Source: Poa pratensis | Taxonomy: Eukaryota > Streptophyta > Magnoliopsida > Poales > Poaceae | DNA length: 64,000 nt | Direction of reading: 5' to 3' | NCBI GenBank assembly: GCA_947311845.1 | Contig: CAMZMU010000117.1 | Span: forward strand, 73,923,042 to 73,987,041 | Shown here: piece after piece, positions 43,118 through 54,646 of the stretch | Layout: each line of letters begins with the position of its first letter | Position numbering within the stretch: the first letter of the stretch is position 1 | The notes under the pieces: generated by a model | What the model saw: only the letters and a program-made list of their open reading frames with translations | The model's database searches: none | What the model was told of the DNA's origin: nothing | Made by a program: the position numbers and the translations under genes

Positions 43118-43152
43118 TTGACAAAACGTTCTATAATATGGGACAGCGGAAG

Positions 43153-43694
43153 TATTTCGTATAACCTTTGTTCCAAAATATAACATGTTTTGGCAGACTG
43201 CTTTCCTACCGAAACGTATTATATTTTAAACCTGCTCATAACATCGAATGGTTTCTCGGTAGCCATAAGCTGGAAAGAAGTCTGTTCTCTTTCTGGTAAT
43301 AGAGAGGTTTGTTGCAGCTCAAATTAAAGACATGAAACAAATAGTTATCAACTCGAACTAGATCCATTCACAATTAAAAGACTTTGCTCAATTCTCCAAC
43401 TTAGTAGATGAAATTACAACGTTTCATGAAGGAAATAGATGAAATCACATTGATATATACCACACGGCTATAAAACTGTCATGCTTTATGCGCAGACCCC
43501 AGACCACGTGTCAGTGACACATAGGTTTGATATTTTATAAACCAAAGGCATAAGCCCAGCTTTATAAATAAATAATACCTACAGCGATATAAGATCCAGG
43601 GTTCACAGATAAGAGATTCAAACTGAAATACAAGCCATAAGTTTACACTACCCAGCTCACAAGCGAGCGGAAAAAGAAATATCGACTGAGTGCA
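43153..43694. other. Intergenic sequence with MITE-like fragment
   Basis: Near 43165-43235 two halves (TTCCAAAATATAACATGTTTTGG and a CCGAAACG-TATTATATTTT segment) look like a degraded MITE. Nothing else is recognised. Confidence 0.4.
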
Positions 43695-44226
43695 CCGCCA
43701 TGGTTTTTGTAGGAAAGTGCCACAAAAGGTAAAAGGCAAGTTCTATAGGACGGCGATTCGACCTGCGATGCTGTATGGCGCAGAATGTTGGCCGACCAAG
43801 AGACGACATATCCAACAGTTAGGTGTAGCGGAGATGCGCATGTTGAGATGGATATGTGGCCACACAAGAAATAACCGGGTTAGGAATGATGATATACGTG
43901 AGAGAGTTGGGGTAGCACCAATTGAAGAGAAGGTTGCCCAACACCGTCTAAGATGGTTTGGTCATATAGAACGTAGGCCTCCGAAGCGCCATTGCATACC
44001 GGACGGATAAAGCGGGATGAGAATGTTAAGAGGGGTCGTGGTAGGCCAAACTTGACATGGGAGGAGTCTGTTAAGAGAGATCTGAAGGATTGGAATATCA
44101 CCAAAGAACTAGCCATGGATAGGGCTGCGTGGAAGTTAGCTATCCATGTGCCAGAATCATGACCTAGTTTCGAGATCTTATGGGTTTCAACTCTAGCCTA
44201 CCCCAACTTGTTTGGGAAAAAAGGCT

Positions 44227-44271
<45 letters not shown>
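43695..44271 (+). pseudogene. 3' end of an L1-type LINE
   Basis: The frame contains YGAECWPTKRRHIQQLGV, MRMLRWICGHTRNN and RLRWFGHIERRP, the typical C-terminal end of plant L1 LINE reverse transcriptase proteins. A frameshift near 44000 precedes the rest (RGRPNLTWEES). The stop at about 44159 is followed by a short 3' UTR containing CCCCAACTTGTTTGGG and a TTG-repeat tail. It is 5' truncated, as usual for LINE insertions. Target duplications were not identified. Confidence 0.85.
44226..44271 (+). repeat. TTG microsatellite (LINE tail)
   Basis: About 15 uninterrupted TTG units directly after the LINE 3' UTR. It probably arose from the element's repeated 3' tail. Confidence 0.95.
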
Positions 44272-44272
<1 letters not shown>

Positions 44273-45121
44273 GTGATCACTCCATCAGGGGGTTCTCTCC
44301 GTTACTAGGTTTTGCCAGCACCCGCCAATCCTGAATAAATAGAGATATTGAATATAAACACCCAAACATCTGACTAATGAACTTGAGCTTAATGGTAAAA
44401 AATCTTTATATTTCAAACAGTCCAATAGAGGGCAGCAAAACAGGTCCAGATAACACGACCGTGTGACCTGAAAGATTCTAAGAAATAGCAATAAACTCTC
44501 CCGCCCCAAGATGGGTTCCAAGAAAATTTTGCAAATGCACAGTGGAAAGAAAGGTGGTTAGCATCATATACATCCAGCTCGAATAGAAACAAAATACGGA
44601 AACAAAATCACTAGAAGAAAATGCTACTTTTGGTAAGGTCCGGCACGCGCGCTCCTAACACGCCAAGTGATGCAATTTTTCTTTCATGAGTTTTATGCTC
44701 GCCAAGTGTCAACTGGCAAAGGTAAGTGCCAGCAAATACGAAAGCAAAACTAAGAAAATGGAACATCTCCCGTGAGGAGCTTAAGTGCTACACCATTAGA
44801 TCTTGCACCACCTCCTCGTCTCCGGCATCCCCAGTTCAGCTCCAGACGGGTTGGGAGGCTCCATTGATCTCTCTTCCATGAGCAACAACCATTTGTTGAG
44901 TAGCAAGATATTGTCCAGTGAAATCTAGCAAAAGAGGCACATGATGCAAATGGTGCACCAATGGCCCCTTTAACGCTGATACAGTTGGGCCCGGTTTCTA
45001 TGGATATTCTTTCTCAGACGCGTCATGTTTTGACCAATACTTAGAGGCAGTCTTGGACAAGCATGGTGAAAGAGGAGGAGGCTGCTTTGCTATCTGCAAT
45101 TATGTCGGATGCCGACAGGGT
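44272..45121. other. Intergenic sequence, nothing recognised
   Basis: About 850 bases without a supported open frame or repeat structure. It ends in AGGGT, which may be the left target duplication of the LTR element that begins at 45122. Confidence 0.45.
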
Positions 45122-46637
45122 TGATACGTCTCAAACGTATCTATAATTTTTGATGTTCCATGTTTGTTTTATACCAAATGCTACATGTTTTATTTGCATT
45201 GTATATCATTTTTATGCATTTTCTGAAACTAACCTATTAACAAGATGCCCAGTGCCAGTTCCTGTTTTCTGCTGTCTTTTTGTTTCAGAAAAATTCTTAA
45301 GTAAATATTCTCAGAATTGGACGCCAATTTACGTGAATTTATTTTTCACCGGAACGAAGACGGAGACCGAAGGGCACCCAGCAGAGCCCCACAGCAGCCA
45401 GACGCCACCTCGGCGCGGCCAAGGGTGGGCCCACGCCGAGGGGTTGTGTCATCGCCTCGTCCACCGCCTCGCGTCGCCTTTTCGCCCATAAATACCCCCT
45501 GACCTAAACTACCGCACGCCGAAGGATTTCCCCCGAAACACACCAGAGCTCCGCCGCCATCGAAAACTAGTTTCGGGGGTCAGAGGTTCCAGTTCCGGCA
45601 CCCTGCCGGGATGGGGATCGACCCCCAGAGCCATCTCCATCGACTACGTCGCCTCCACGCCGCCTCCATGATGGTTTGTGAGTAGTTCCCCCATGGACTA
45701 CGGGTTCTAGTTGTAGCTAGTTGGTACTCTCTCCCAAGTTATTCAATACAATAGTCTCATGAGCTGCCGTACATGATTGAGATTTATCTGATGTAATTGG
45801 TGTTGTGTTTGTTGGGATCCAATGAATTGTGGAATTATGATCAGTTTGTTCATCATGTTACCATACTTATGTTGTATTTAAGATCTTGCATGCTCTCCTG
45901 TACATGTGGTTACCCTGATCAAGTAGTTGTTTGTATCTCCAAGAGTGAGTATTTATACTAGATAGTGGGTTCATGTCTCAAGTAACCTGGGCTCGAATGA
46001 CAGAAATGACTAAGGTTGTGGATGTGCTGTTGCCACTAGGGAGAAAACAACGTTGCTATGTCTACGTGTCATTTGCATTATTTACATTACACACTTTGCT
46101 TATTGGGATAATCTGTTTCTTGCAACTTAATACCTGCGGGAGACACGGAAGTTATTTTGCAGGTGGATTATTAGTCATAGATGCAGCTAGCAAGCGGTCT
46201 ATGTATTATGTTGTAATGTCCAATTAAATACTACAGTGAACTTTATCTTATCATAATATGTATTGGCATGCCCTCACGATTTTATCAATTGCCCAACTGT
46301 AATTTGTTCACCCAACACATGTTCTTTGTTTGGAGAGTTACCACTAGCAAAGCTGGGAACCCCGTTCCATACACGCCATTAAAAATAGTATCAACTATTT
46401 TCTGCGCCATTGCCTCCATTTTACTTTTGCTGCTGCTACATTATTGTTACTATTGCTCTCAAATTACCGTTGATTTCACATCACGTTTGTTACTAGTGCT
46501 TTCCCAGGTGTGGTGGAATTGACAACTCCGCTGCTAAGGCTTATAAGTATTATTTGTCTTTCCTTGTGTCGAATCAATAAATTTGGGTTTTACTTCCCTC
46601 GAAGACTGTTGCGATCCCCTATACTTGTGGGTTATCA
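45122..46637 (+). repeat. 5' LTR of Athila-like non-autonomous element (B)
   Basis: 1516 bases from TGATACGTCTC to GGGTTATCA. It aligns throughout with the LTRs at 10-1521 and 54647-56153, with a few percent divergence. It is followed by a primer-binding site at 46649-46666 (GGGCGCCGTTGCCGGGGA), which differs by one base from the tRNA-Asp-type site. A CATAAATA motif near 45488 is in the TATA position. Confidence 0.88.
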
Positions 46638-49600
46638 AAACTATTTTCGGGCGCCGTTGCCGGGGAGCATAGCTCTACTCATAAGTTCACTTGGGAAGTA
46701 CACTCTACCTCTCACTCTGTTTTGTTTTATTTTGTTTTGCTTAGTTTATTTTATCTTAGTTTACTTTTGTTTAGTTTATTTTTGTCTAGTTTATTTTTGT
46801 TTAGTTTTATTTTTTTATATACCTGGAAATCCATACAAATTTAAAAACCAAAAAATCTAAAAAAAACCTGTTGATATGGTTAACTTCTATGAAACTGTAT
46901 CTTATTGGCAAGGTGGGTTCACGGAAGATCAACACAAATATTATAAGGAATACCGTTTGTCTCAAAAAGGGAAATATTTATGGGGACAAATAAATACATT
47001 GAATGGTTTTGCTAGAAACTTGTGCTTACATATGATGAATCCTGGTGCTTTAATGAATCTTTTTATTGTAGAAGACATAAACACCTCCCATTCCAATGTG
47101 ATTATAATGATAATGAAACCTTGGATGCTTATGTTAAAGGAAACTATGACTTGGATAATCTTGAACAAATTGAAGAATTTGTTGCTTTTATGGAGCTTTA
47201 TGAAATTGCTGCTTTGCTTAAAAATAGATATGATGCTCCTTATAAATCTGAGAATTTTGCTATACTTGGTTATTGCCTTGAATATTACAATGATAATCCT
47301 TATATTACTGAATTTCTTGAGAAAACTTATTCTCAAGAAGAACTTGTTGTCTTTCAGGAACCTGTGGAAGAAGAAATTATTGAAGCTGAAATCTCATTGG
47401 ATAAAAAGAAGGAAGAGAGTGATGACAAAAGGAGGAAGAATGGATTACTTAGCTACCCATGCCTACCTTCTAATGAGAGTAACTGTTAACTCTTACATTA
47501 TTTGATCACCCTCCATGATTACTAAAGGAGGATGGATGCTATGTTCCTATGGATTCTTCTGAAAAAAAATCACTTTTTGATGAAACTGAAGCTTGTTATG
47601 CTTATGGCCATGATGCATGTATGAATGAAACTTGTGCAAATGATTATGCTACTGTTATTTAATAATCCATGCTATTTTGATAAATCCTATGATAATCCTC
47701 TATTTATGCCTAATATCGAAATGCATGGTAATGAAGAGTCTTGCTTAGAATTTTTTTATGATAAAGCTCTAGATGATGGTCCTATGTTGCTTGATAATAT
47801 TAATTGTACTACTATCGAAAATGGGATTGGAGAGGTCTTGAATTTAGCTAGATGGAGTCCCATACCTTTGGAGAGTGATCAATCATCTTGTTATAATATT
47901 GTAAAAAGTGGGTTTGGAGAGGTCTTAATTAATTTTGATCCCACTATTTTGGAGCTTGATAAAAATTATTTGTTTGTAGATCATGAAAAGCATGCTTTAT
48001 GTGATACTTATATTGTTGAGTTTGTTCATGATGCTACTGGAATTTTCATGTTACTAAAACACCTCTCTTTATGTTGAAAGTTCTGAAGTTGTTCTTATTT
48101 TATCTTCCTATGTTTGCCACTATGTTCTTCATGGATCTATTTGATTACAAGATTACTATGCATAGGAAGTGGGTTAGACTTAAATGTGTTTTGTATTTGC
48201 TTCTTGATGCTCCTTTTTATTTCATTTTCTATTCTTATGTGAGCATCATTAAAAATTTCAAGCCTAGCTAAAAGGTATATAAAGAAAAGCGCTTGTGGGA
48301 GGCAACCCATGTTATTTTGCTTTCTGTTTTCTTTTTGTTTTCGTTGAGTCAAAGATTTTGTTACCTTTGTAACATATCCTTTGTATCTTTTTTTTCGTTT
48401 TTTGTGCCAAGAGTAGCCTCTAATGTTAGGAAAGTGCAAAAGTTGGGTTTGCTGTCCAGAAACAGATTTATGTGCTTCGCTGTAAAAAATCTCGAAAAAT
48501 CCCAGAACAGTATTTTGTTCTGCAAATTTTTGTGCGTGAACCTGAGCTTTTTATCTGCCTTTCATTCGTTTTAAGTTTTCTGATTTGAGCAACGGAAGTG
48601 TCTCGAAAAATTCATCTTTACTGACAGTTCTGTTTTTGACAGATTATGTCTCTGTTTTTTCATAGAGTTCTTGCAATGTGTCTCTACAGAACCAAAGTGG
48701 ATTAAAAAAATTGAGTACTAACCCCTCTAATGAAGTTTATGAGAAGTTGTGTGTGAAGGAAGTTTTCAAGTGACAAGAGAGAGAATGATGAAAGAAGATC
48801 AAGAAGGGATAAAAGCTTAAGCTTGGGGATGCCCCGCTGCACACCAAGGAAATATTCAAGAAGTCACAAGCATCTAAACTTGGGGATGCATAAGGCATCC
48901 CCTTCTTCATCAACAATTATCAGGTTTTCTCCCATAGAACTATATTTTTATTGCTTCACATATTATGTGCTATTCTTGGAGCGTCTTGTGTGTTTTATTT
49001 TCTGTTTTGTTTTTGTTTTGTTCTCTGATCATATCAATGTTGGATCCTAACTATCCTGTTTGGGAGAGACACGCTCCGTTTTTTCGTAGAATACTCATGT
49101 TTTTCACTTATACCTGTTGAGTATTCTGTCTAGCTCTGCTAAGCTTCTAGCTCTTGTTTTTCATGTATCTCTTGTTCAGAGCTATTAGTTTCTTTTATTA
49201 AAGTACTCTCTTGCTTCAATTATATTTGTTTGGAGAGTTGGTTAATATGTTGGTACAGAAAATGTCATGGATGTGGTTTGGTATAATGAAAAGCTTACAT
49301 AGTCTTGTAGATCATTTTGAATAGCTTGATACTTTTCAATTGTTTTGAGATATCAAGTAAGTAATGTTTAAACTTGTGTATCATGTAAGTAAAGGCTCAC
49401 TAGTGATGAACTACCGTTAAAGCTTGAAGTTTTTTGGTTTGTCATACTTGGTAGTTCCAAAGTCTAGATATTCTCTCATCAAAAGTTTGTTCGGTTGACA
49501 ACGGAGACAGTATGGAGTCTTATGGTTTTTCGTAATGTTCATCATATGCTTATTCTTGTACCGGTTGATATTACGTGTTTGCTTAAATAACCTTGCTAGC

Positions 49601-49680
49601 CTAAACTCTGTACTGAGAGGGAATGCTTCTCGTGCATCCAAAACCTTGAGCCAAAATCCATGCTTCTCGTGCATTCTTGG
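46638..49680 (+). mobile_element. Internal domain of element B, no pol
   Basis: 3.04 kb with only degenerate acidic open frames (46876-48271) and then non-coding sequence. The conserved AAGCGCTT + GGGAGGCAACCC motif is at 48287-48309, and AAGCTTGGGGATG-type purine motifs occur at about 48819 and 48878. It is homologous to 51078-53606 and is cut at 49680 by the next LTR. Confidence 0.75.
47022..48271 (+). pseudogene. Degenerate non-pol ORF of element B
   Basis: A series of frames (47022-47489, 47625-48077 and 48071-48271) interrupted by frameshifts. The composition is acidic, rich in Asp, Glu, Tyr and Asn, with no recognised domain. The C-terminal part (ALCDTYIVEF, then HRKWVRLKCV) is shared with the ORF of the neighbouring element at 51333-52031. 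No Gag, protease or polymerase motif is visible. Function unknown. Confidence 0.6.
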
Positions 49681-51077
49681 TGATACGTCTCAAACGTATC
49701 TATAATTTTTAATGTTTCATGCTTGTTTTATATCAAATGCCACATGTTTATCCTAAAGTTTATATCATTTTATGACATTTATTGGACTAACCTATTAACC
49801 TAGTGCCCAGTGTCAGTTTCTGTCTGTTTTGTCTGTTTATTGCAGAAAAGGCCAAAAATGAAAGTGCTCGGAATTGGACGAAAATTTACCTGAATTATTT
49901 CCAGCACAAATAAGCCACGGAGCCAGAAGACCACCTGTAGGCGGGCCCCACAGCCACCAAACGGCCTAGGGCGCGGCCAGGGCCTCCCCCATGCCGTGGG
50001 CCCGCCTGGTCCACCTCTCCACCGCCTCGCGCCGCCTCTTCACCTATAAAATCACTCGTGACCTAAAAACGTGAGAACAACGAAGACTTTTGCCAGAAAC
50101 ACGTCCGAGCTCCGCCGCCACCAAAAACCCTAATTCGGGGGACAGAAGTCTCTGTTTCGGGATCCTGCCGGGACGGGGAAGTGCCCCCGGAGCCATCTTC
50201 ATCGCCATTGCTGCTTCCCATGATGAGGAGGTTGTAGTTCTTCATCGAAGCTGAGGGCTCTACCGTAGCTATGTGGTTTATCTCTCTCTCCCATGGTGTG
50301 ATCTTTATGTGATCATGAGCATTGTAGTTTAGTTGAATTCGTAGATGTTTCCCCTTCATTATGTTATGGATATGCTACTCAATTGGTTTTATCATTATAT
50401 TTCTGGATTCACCTTTGTCCCACGGTGCGAAAAGGACAGTGGCGTACCGTGTGTGACTCTACTGGATAATAGATTAGAGGGATATTTAGCATGAGTTGTT
50501 CCTTCTGTTGGATGTCATTGTGAAATCATGGTGTTTGTTTACTCAGATTTTAAGGTGTGCTTTTGTAGCCCTACGTAGTAGTAATGATGTTCGTTATCCA
50601 GCAGAAGAATAGTTCCGAGTAGCACCTAAGTTGCATATTGAAGAAGAAGTTTTATTCTAGTGTTCAACTATGTTACAATTGTTGGGAGTGACCACTAGTG
50701 AAAGTATGATCCCTAGGCCTTGTTTCCAAGCACTGAAACACCGTTTATTTCCAGTTCTGCTGCATGTTTGCTTGCTGCCATTTTTATCACAGATTACATA
50801 TACCACTTGTTAATATCCATATCACCTGCATTTTACCATCTCTTCGCCGAACTAGTGCACCTATACATCTAACAAGTGTATTAGGTGTGTTGGGGACACA
50901 AGAGACTTCTTGTATCTTAATTGCAGAGTTGCTTGAGAGGGATATCTTTGACCTCTACCTCCCTGAGTTCGATATACCATGGGTTACTCACTTAAGGGAA
51001 ACTTGCTGCTGTTCTACAAACCTCTGCACTTGGAGGCCCAACACTGTCTACAAGAATAAAAGTTGTAGTAGACATCA
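49681..51077 (+). repeat. 5' LTR of second Athila-like element (C)
   Basis: 1397 bases from TGATACGTCTC to GACATCA. The first 200 bases resemble LTR B, but the rest is diverged. The TATA box (CTATAAAATC) is near 50044. A primer-binding site (TGGCACCGTTGCCGGGGA) lies at 51088-51105. CTTGG precedes it. No second copy of this LTR is in the window. Confidence 0.85.
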
Positions 51078-51332
51078 AGCTCTTTTCTGGCACCGTTGCC
51101 GGGGAGGTAAGGTAAAAGGTACTCACATCCTCTGGCTACTAAGCTATTTTCTAGCACTGTTGCTGGTGTGAGTGCTTGAAGGTATTTCCTTTAGATCCTG
51201 CAATTATCTCTTTTTGTTTCTTGTTTTTATTTCACTAGTTAGGCTTAATGGAAAACAACAAAAAATAGAGATCTCTATGAAATTTATCTTAAGTTAGGAC
51301 ATGATGTGTTTTAAGAGAAAATTAAAAAACCT

Positions 51333-52031
51333 ATGGAACTTTGTTTTCATAATAGTAGTAGCAATGTTATTAGCATGAATTCTTTGAACACCATTATTGC
51401 TAATGCTATGGAAAAGTCTAAGCTTAGGGAAGCTGGTTTTGATAAAAATGATATTTTTAGTTCCCCGGGCTTGGAGGAGAAAATTTGCTTTGATGATACT
51501 TTGGCTCCAATTTATGATGATTATAATGATTGTGATATTTTCAGTCCACCTACTATTGAGGATATAGTTTATGTTAATTATGATATGCCTCCTAAATATG
51601 ATGCTTACAATGATGAATATGATATTTTCAGTCCATCTACTATTGAGGATAAAGTTCACTATGATTATTCTATGCCTCCAATTTATGATGATTACAATGA
51701 TGGATGTGATACTTTTACTCCCACTATTACTAATGAAATTGATTATGTTTATGTGGAGAGTAATGATACTTTTATGCATGTGGATCATGATAAGAATGCT
51801 TTATGTGATATCTATATTGTGGATTTCATTATTGATGCTACTGTAAGTTACTATGAGAGAGGAAAACAAGGCTCTGAATATCTCAATAATATTAAGTTCC
51901 CTCTGTTTTGGTTGAAAGTTGTGAAGTTGCACTTGTTTTGCCTTTCTATGCTAGTAGCTTCATGCTTCAATAATTTGTTTTCTTGCAAGATTCCTTTGCA
52001 TAGGAAGTGGGTTAGACTTAAATGTGTTTGA
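51333..52031 (+). CDS. Non-pol ORF of element C, 232 residues, function unknown
   Basis: One intact frame. Residues about 50-135 contain three or four units of about 33 residues, each with an acidic YDDYND-DIFSP-TIED pattern. The C-terminal third is hydrophobic in part (LKVVKLHLFCLSMLVAS) and ends HRKWVRLKCV. The C-terminus matches the decayed frames of element B, so the ORF is a shared feature of this non-autonomous family. I recognise no Gag, protease, polymerase or envelope signature. It may be a highly diverged Gag or an element-specific protein. An alternative start at codon 14 is possible. Confidence 0.6.
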   Translation: MELCFHNSSSNVISMNSLNTIIANAMEKSKLREAGFDKNDIFSSPGLEEKICFDDTLAPIYDDYNDCDIFSPPTIEDIVYVNYDMPPKYDAYNDEYDIFSPSTIEDKVHYDYSMPPIYDDYNDGCDTFTPTITNEIDYVYVESNDTFMHVDHDKNALCDIYIVDFIIDATVSYYERGKQGSEYLNNIKFPLFWLKVVKLHLFCLSMLVASCFNNLFSCKIPLHRKWVRLKCV

Positions 52032-54609
52032 TATTTGATTCTTGATGCTCTCTTATATTCAACTCTCATATCTATGAGAGCATCATTAAAATTATCATGC
52101 CTAGCTAAAAGGCTTTACAGAAAAGCACTTGTGGGGGACAACCCATGTTATTTTTGCTTTCTGTTTTCTTTTGTTTTTGTTGAGTCAAGGATTTTGTTAC
52201 CTATGTAACACCTCCTTTGTATCTTTTAGTTTTTAGTTTTTGTGCCAAGAAGAGCCTCTAATGGTAAGAAAGTGCAAAGTTTGGTTTGTTGTCCAGAAAT
52301 AAATTTCTGTGTCCCGCTGCAACAATTCTCGAAAAATCCCAGAACGTCATTTGGATCTGTAATTTTTTGTGTGGAAACCTGAGCTTTATATCTAAGTTTC
52401 ATTAGTTTTGAGTTTTCTGATTTGAGTTACGTAAGTGTCTCGAAAAAATTCATCTTTACGGGCTGTTCTGTTTTTGACAGATTCTGTCTTTATTTTGAAT
52501 TGCTTCTTATACGAATTTTCTTTGTGGTTTCTTTTTGTGGAAAGGTGCTACAAAGACCTAGTATACAGTAGCTAATGTTAGAATGATTTCTTGCAATGTG
52601 TCCTTACGGAAACAAAGTGGATTAAATGTTTTGAGTACTAACCCTCTAATGAAGTTTATGAGAAGTTTTGTGTGAAGGAAGTTTTCAAGTATCAAGAGAG
52701 AAAATGATAGAAGAAGATCAAGAAGTGAGAAAAGCATAAGCTTGGGGAAGCTCCCATGGACCTTCCCTGCATATTTCAAGAAGGCTCAAGCATCTAAGCT
52801 TGGGGATGCCCAAGGCATCCCCTTCTTCATCAACAAATTATCAGGTCATCTCTAGTAATACTATATTTTTATTGCTTCACATATTATGTGCTATTCTTGG
52901 AGCGTCTTGTGTGTTTTATTTTCTGTTTTGTTTTTATTTTGTTCTCTTGTTATTACAATGCTTGATCACAACATTCTTGTGTGGGAGAGAGACACTCTCC
53001 ACTTTATCATAGAATACTCATGTTCTTCACTTATACTTGTTGAGTATTCTATTTTTACTCTGTTTAGCTTCTAGCTCTTGTTTTTCATGTATCTCTTGTT
53101 CAGAGCTATTAGTTCTTTTTATAGAAAGCACTCTCTTGCTTCACTTATATTTGTTTGGAGAGTTTCTTGGTGTTTGGTTGGAACAGAAAATGCTACGCAT
53201 GTGGTAATGGTATAAAGAAAAAAATGCTTACATAGTCTTGTAGATCTTATGTCTTGAGTAACTTGATACTTGTCAATCATTTTGAGTTATCAAGTAATTA
53301 AATATTTAAACTTGAGTATCATGTAAGTAAGAACTCACTAATGAAGAACTACCGTTAAAGCTTGAAGTTGTTTGGTTTTTCATATTTGGGAGTTCCAAAG
53401 TCTAGATATTTTCTCTTTTAAAATGTTGTTTTGGTTAACAAGGAAGACAGTGTGGAGTCTTATAGTTCTTTCTTAATGTTCATCATATGGTTCTTGTTGT
53501 ATCGGTTGACGTTATGTGTTTGCTTAAAATAACCTTGATAGCCTAAAACTCTGTACTGAGAGGGAATGCTTCTCGTGCATCCAAAACCTTGAGCCAAAAT
53601 CCATGCCATATGTGTCCACCATACCTACCTATATGTGGTATTTTCATGCCACTCCAAGTAAATTTGTCATGTGCTACCTTTAAACTATTCAAAACTGTTA
53701 TTACTCCTTATTTGTGTCTCTGTTTACCAGCTCATGAGGAAGTAGTAGATGGTCTTTATTTCACTTGTCAATCAGACTTTATCTCCAGACTAGCAGTTTA
53801 CATCTTCTTATCTATAATTTTGCAAAAAGAGCTGGCAGCGGGGTGCCCAGCCCCCTTAATTTACAACTTTCATCATAAACTCTCCTCACATTTTGTTCAT
53901 GAGCACTCAGTCAAACATTTGCATGTGTAAACAAAGGAGAAAAGAGGGATGATCTGCTTGCTGCAGAAATAACGTTCCTCATGGGAGCCGCTCTTAAAAA
54001 GTCTGGTTGGCAGGGGTAATACTGCATTGTCTGTTGCCATTTGTTGACCATTAACATACACCTCTCAAAATATATTTTACTCTCTATATGATTTTAAAAA
54101 CTAAAAAGTTATAGCACATGATATAATCCATGCTTCCCTCTGCGAAGGGACTTTCTTTTACTTTTATGTTGAGTCAGTTTTCCTATTTCTTTCTTTCTCG
54201 ACAAGCAAACACTATTGTCAACTTTGGTACAAGAATTGTTATATGATAATTGTTATGAATTACTATGATTCTTTGTGTTGACAATATCTATGAGATAAAT
54301 ATGTTGAAAGTTGAAGCAAATGCTGAAACTTAAATCTCCCCTTTGTGTTGGTCAAACACTTTTGCTTAAAAAATATTGCTTGGTGGGCTAACTTTTATGT
54401 CAAGTCTTGTAGCTCCATGTCTCCAAAGTACAATTCGTGAAAAGTTTTTTACTTAGATGATGCAACTTGCTTACTCATTGTTTACTTTATATCAAACTAT
54501 AGAAAATTGTTTTGGATCACTTCATTCACTTCATGTGCTTTACATTACTATTGGATCAAGATTATGTTGGTAGCATGTCACTTCCAAAATTATCTTTGTT
54601 ATCGTTTAC

Positions 54610-54627
54610 CTACTCGAGGACGAGTAG
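54610..54627 (+). other. Stem-loop upstream of the polypurine tract
   Basis: CTACTCG-AGGA-CGAGTAG: seven paired bases and a four-base loop, six bases upstream of the AAACTTGGGGATGC tract. The same structure is at 17171-17187 (minus strand), and a base-substituted version at 30374-30392. Confidence 0.7.
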
Positions 54628-54646
54628 GAACTAAACTTGGGGATGC

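Larger units (their letters stand above)
42601..43152. mobile_element. Nested MITE cluster upstream of PI4K
   Basis: An outer Stowaway-like element appears to run from CTCCTCTATCAAAACGTC (42601) to CAGCGGAAG (43152), with TA on both sides. It is interrupted by the Stowaway element at 42722 and the 188-bp duplication. The outer ends match only imperfectly, so this reconstruction is tentative. Confidence 0.5.
51078..54646 (+). mobile_element. Internal domain of element C, no pol
   Basis: Contains one open frame (51333-52031), the conserved AAGCACTT + GGGGGACAACCC motif (52123-52145), purine motifs near 52739 and 52797, and non-coding sequence. It ends with the stem-loop CTACTCG-AGGA-CGAGTAG (54610-54627) and the polypurine tract AAACTTGGGGATGC before the LTR at 54647. 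The part from 53607 on has no counterpart in domain B as preserved here. Confidence 0.75.

Noticed and set aside
43479..43867. Minus-strand frames near the LINE fragment
   Set aside because: They overlap the recognised plus-strand LINE coding remnant and have no similarity of their own.
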